A stretch of DNA of 64,000 nt from JBGPLJ01 sp035644395. Its GTDB lineage: Bacteria > Pseudomonadota > Gammaproteobacteria > Steroidobacterales > Steroidobacteraceae. Both the position numbers and the translations under genes were made by a program. Under the pieces are notes generated by a model that saw only the letters and a list, made by a program, of their open reading frames with translations, was not told the DNA's origin and ran no database searches. Shown piece after piece: positions 62,666 through 64,000 of the stretch (position 1 is the first letter of the stretch; every line of letters starts with the position of its first letter). The stretch spans positions 1 to 64,000 of the forward strand of contig DASQOR010000083.1 in assembly GCA_035644395.1 (NCBI GenBank), given 5' to 3'.

Positions 62666-63354
62666 ACGACGTTGCGATCGACGCGGTGCTCTTCGATCTT
62701 GACGGCACCCTGCTCGACACTGCGCCCGACATGGCCGCGGCGCTCAACGCCCTGCTCATCGAGGAAGGCGCAGCGCCGATCCCGTTCGCGCAGATCCGCG
62801 AACACGTGTCGCACGGCGGCGCGGCGCTCGTGCGGCTCGGCTTTCCCGAGGCACGGGATGACGAATTCGAACGCCTGCGGCTGCGGCTCCTCAAGCTCTA
62901 TCGCCGGGACATCCCGCGTGAAACCCGTCTCTTCGACGGGCTCGAGTCGGTGCTGGGGGAGCTCGAACGGGCACACGTGCCCTGGGGCGTCGTGACCAAC
63001 AAGCCGGGCTGGCTCACCGAACCGCTGCTCGCCGCGCTCGATCTCGCCTCGAGGGCAGGCTGCGTCGTGAGCGGCGACACGCTCTCGGAGCGCAAGCCCC
63101 ATCCATTGCCGCTCCTGCACGCTGCGCGGCTCATGGGTCTCGAACCCCTGCGTTGCCTCTACGTCGGCGACGCGGAACGCGACATGCGAGCAGCACGCGC
63201 GGCCGGCATGCGGACGCTGATCGCACGCTACGGGTACCTGAGCGCCGCCGACCGGCCCCAGGACTGGCTCGCCGACGGCATGGTCGACCGGCCGCAGGAC
63301 ATCCTGACCTGGATGCAGGCCACTGCTCCGCGTCAGCAGGAGTTCGGCTCGTGA
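62662..63354 (+). CDS. mupP: HAD hydrolase: N-acetylmuramic acid 6-phosphate phosphatase (MupP) or phosphoglycolate phosphatase
   Basis: A 230-aa HAD-family phosphatase. DXD motif FDLDGTLLDT (Asp12, Asp14), the TNK segment in GVVTNKPGW and YVGDAERDM are present. By sequence it could be Gph, but its position after ubiG and near gyrA is the one of Pseudomonas MupP, which acts in the anabolic peptidoglycan-recycling route. MupP is therefore favoured, with Gph as the alternative. ATGA overlap with ubiG. Confidence 0.7.
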   Translation: MNDVAIDAVLFDLDGTLLDTAPDMAAALNALLIEEGAAPIPFAQIREHVSHGGAALVRLGFPEARDDEFERLRLRLLKLYRRDIPRETRLFDGLESVLGELERAHVPWGVVTNKPGWLTEPLLAALDLASRAGCVVSGDTLSERKPHPLPLLHAARLMGLEPLRCLYVGDAERDMRAARAAGMRTLIARYGYLSAADRPQDWLADGMVDRPQDILTWMQATAPRQQEFGS

Positions 63355-64000
63355 ACGTCACGCTGCTGCTGGTCGCGGGCGTCGCCGCCCTCGTCGGCCT
63401 GGTCGTTGGATACCTCTGGCGAGCGCTCCGCGCCGCGACCGTCGAGAACGACCTGCGGGTTGCCGTCGAGGTCGCACGGGCCCAGGTCGCGAACGGTGCC
63501 GTCGTCGTTGCCGAGCGCGAGGCGGCACTCGCCCTGGCGCAGGAACGCCTGAAGGCATCCTTCGACGTGCTCGCGACCGAGAGCCTCAAGTCGAACAACG
63601 AGCTTTTTCTCGGTCTCGCCCGCGAGCACCTCGGCCAGCAGCAGATCGAGGCGCGCGCGGGGCTCGACGCGCGCGAGAAAGCGATCGAGACCCTGGTCAA
63701 GCCGATTCGCGACGCACTCGACAAGACGGCCGAGCAGATCGCGAGCATCGAAAAGGAACGCGGCAGCACCTTCGCCGCGCTCCGCCAGCAGATCGCGAGC
63801 ACCAACGAAGCCCAGGCGGCCCTGCAGCGCGAGACGCGCAACCTCGTCACGGCCCTGCGCCGGCCCGAAGTACGCGGCCAGTGGGGCGAGATCACGTTGC
63901 GCCGGCTCGTCGAACTCGCCGGCATGACCGAGCACTGTGATTTCGAGGAGCAGGTGCAGGTCGCCGGCGAAAGTGGCGCGCTGCGCCCGGATCTGATCAT
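63351..64000 (+). CDS. rmuC: DNA recombination protein RmuC, N-terminal part (runs off window)
   Basis: Starts at GTG overlapping the mupP stop (GTGA). The first 217 residues are in the window. A membrane helix (TLLLVAGVAALVGLVVGYLW) is followed by a long coiled coil rich in EREAAL/QERLKAS. The RmuC domain begins (ETRNLVTALRRPEVRGQWGE). The frame stays open to the end of the window. RmuC limits inversion recombination between short repeats. Confidence 0.9.
   Translation, partial: MNVTLLLVAGVAALVGLVVGYLWRALRAATVENDLRVAVEVARAQVANGAVVVAEREAALALAQERLKASFDVLATESLKSNNELFLGLAREHLGQQQIEARAGLDAREKAIETLVKPIRDALDKTAEQIASIEKERGSTFAALRQQIASTNEAQAALQRETRNLVTALRRPEVRGQWGEITLRRLVELAGMTEHCDFEEQVQVAGESGALRPDLI

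Overview
The window reads as a chromosomal segment of a GC-rich gammaproteobacterium. Two conserved housekeeping blocks point this way. One is thrS-infC-rpmI-rplT-pheS-pheT-ihfA-merR, flanked by tRNA-Val and tRNA-Pro. The other is gyrA-serC-serA-pheA-hisC-aroA-cmk-rpsA-ihfB-lapB, with ubiG and a MupP/Gph-type phosphatase divergent from gyrA. Both arrangements resemble Pseudomonas-type gene order. The TonB-dependent receptor, TPR-sulfotransferase and catabolic content of the middle resemble Steroidobacter- or Nevskia-like lineages. That placement is inference; no rRNA is present.

Layout. 1-145: end of an IS481-like insertion sequence. 151-9729: the minus-strand translation/IHF block plus uvrB. 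9834-11186: an aspartate aminotransferase gene and tRNA-Asn. 11199-40791: a 30-kb accessory region. 40837-49047: mixed small genes, including a DMT transporter, an ECF sigma/anti-sigma pair, a GFA protein, a DUF885 lipoprotein, a bactofilin-like membrane protein, galU and a ComEA-like protein. 49171-61733: the second minus-strand housekeeping operon, ending at gyrA. 61961-64000: ubiG, mupP/gph and the start of rmuC on the plus strand.

The accessory region holds several tight gene sets. The minus-strand set is a P5CDH-like aldehyde dehydrogenase, a class III aminotransferase and a beta-propeller/CehA metallohydrolase. A D-amino-acid-dehydrogenase-like flavoprotein is divergent from it. A plus-strand run of eight closely spaced genes (29695-40791) encodes a PYROXD2-like flavoprotein, a lipoprotein amidohydrolase, an MFS transporter, a DmpA-type aminopeptidase, a Rieske oxygenase, two more PYROXD2-like flavoproteins and a GcvT-like folate-dependent demethylase. 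The combination suggests import, hydrolysis and oxidative demethylation/deamination of a methylated amine or modified amino-acid conjugate. The substrate is unknown, and this is the strongest candidate for an undescribed system here.

Other notable signals are three copies of a GGGGACAGATC-type palindromic repeat (one supplies both stop codons of a convergent pair, another encodes the start of a protein), an AUA (or GUU) start for infC, serA embedded in the gyrA-serC-pheA operon, and rpsA-ihfB-lapB without lapA.
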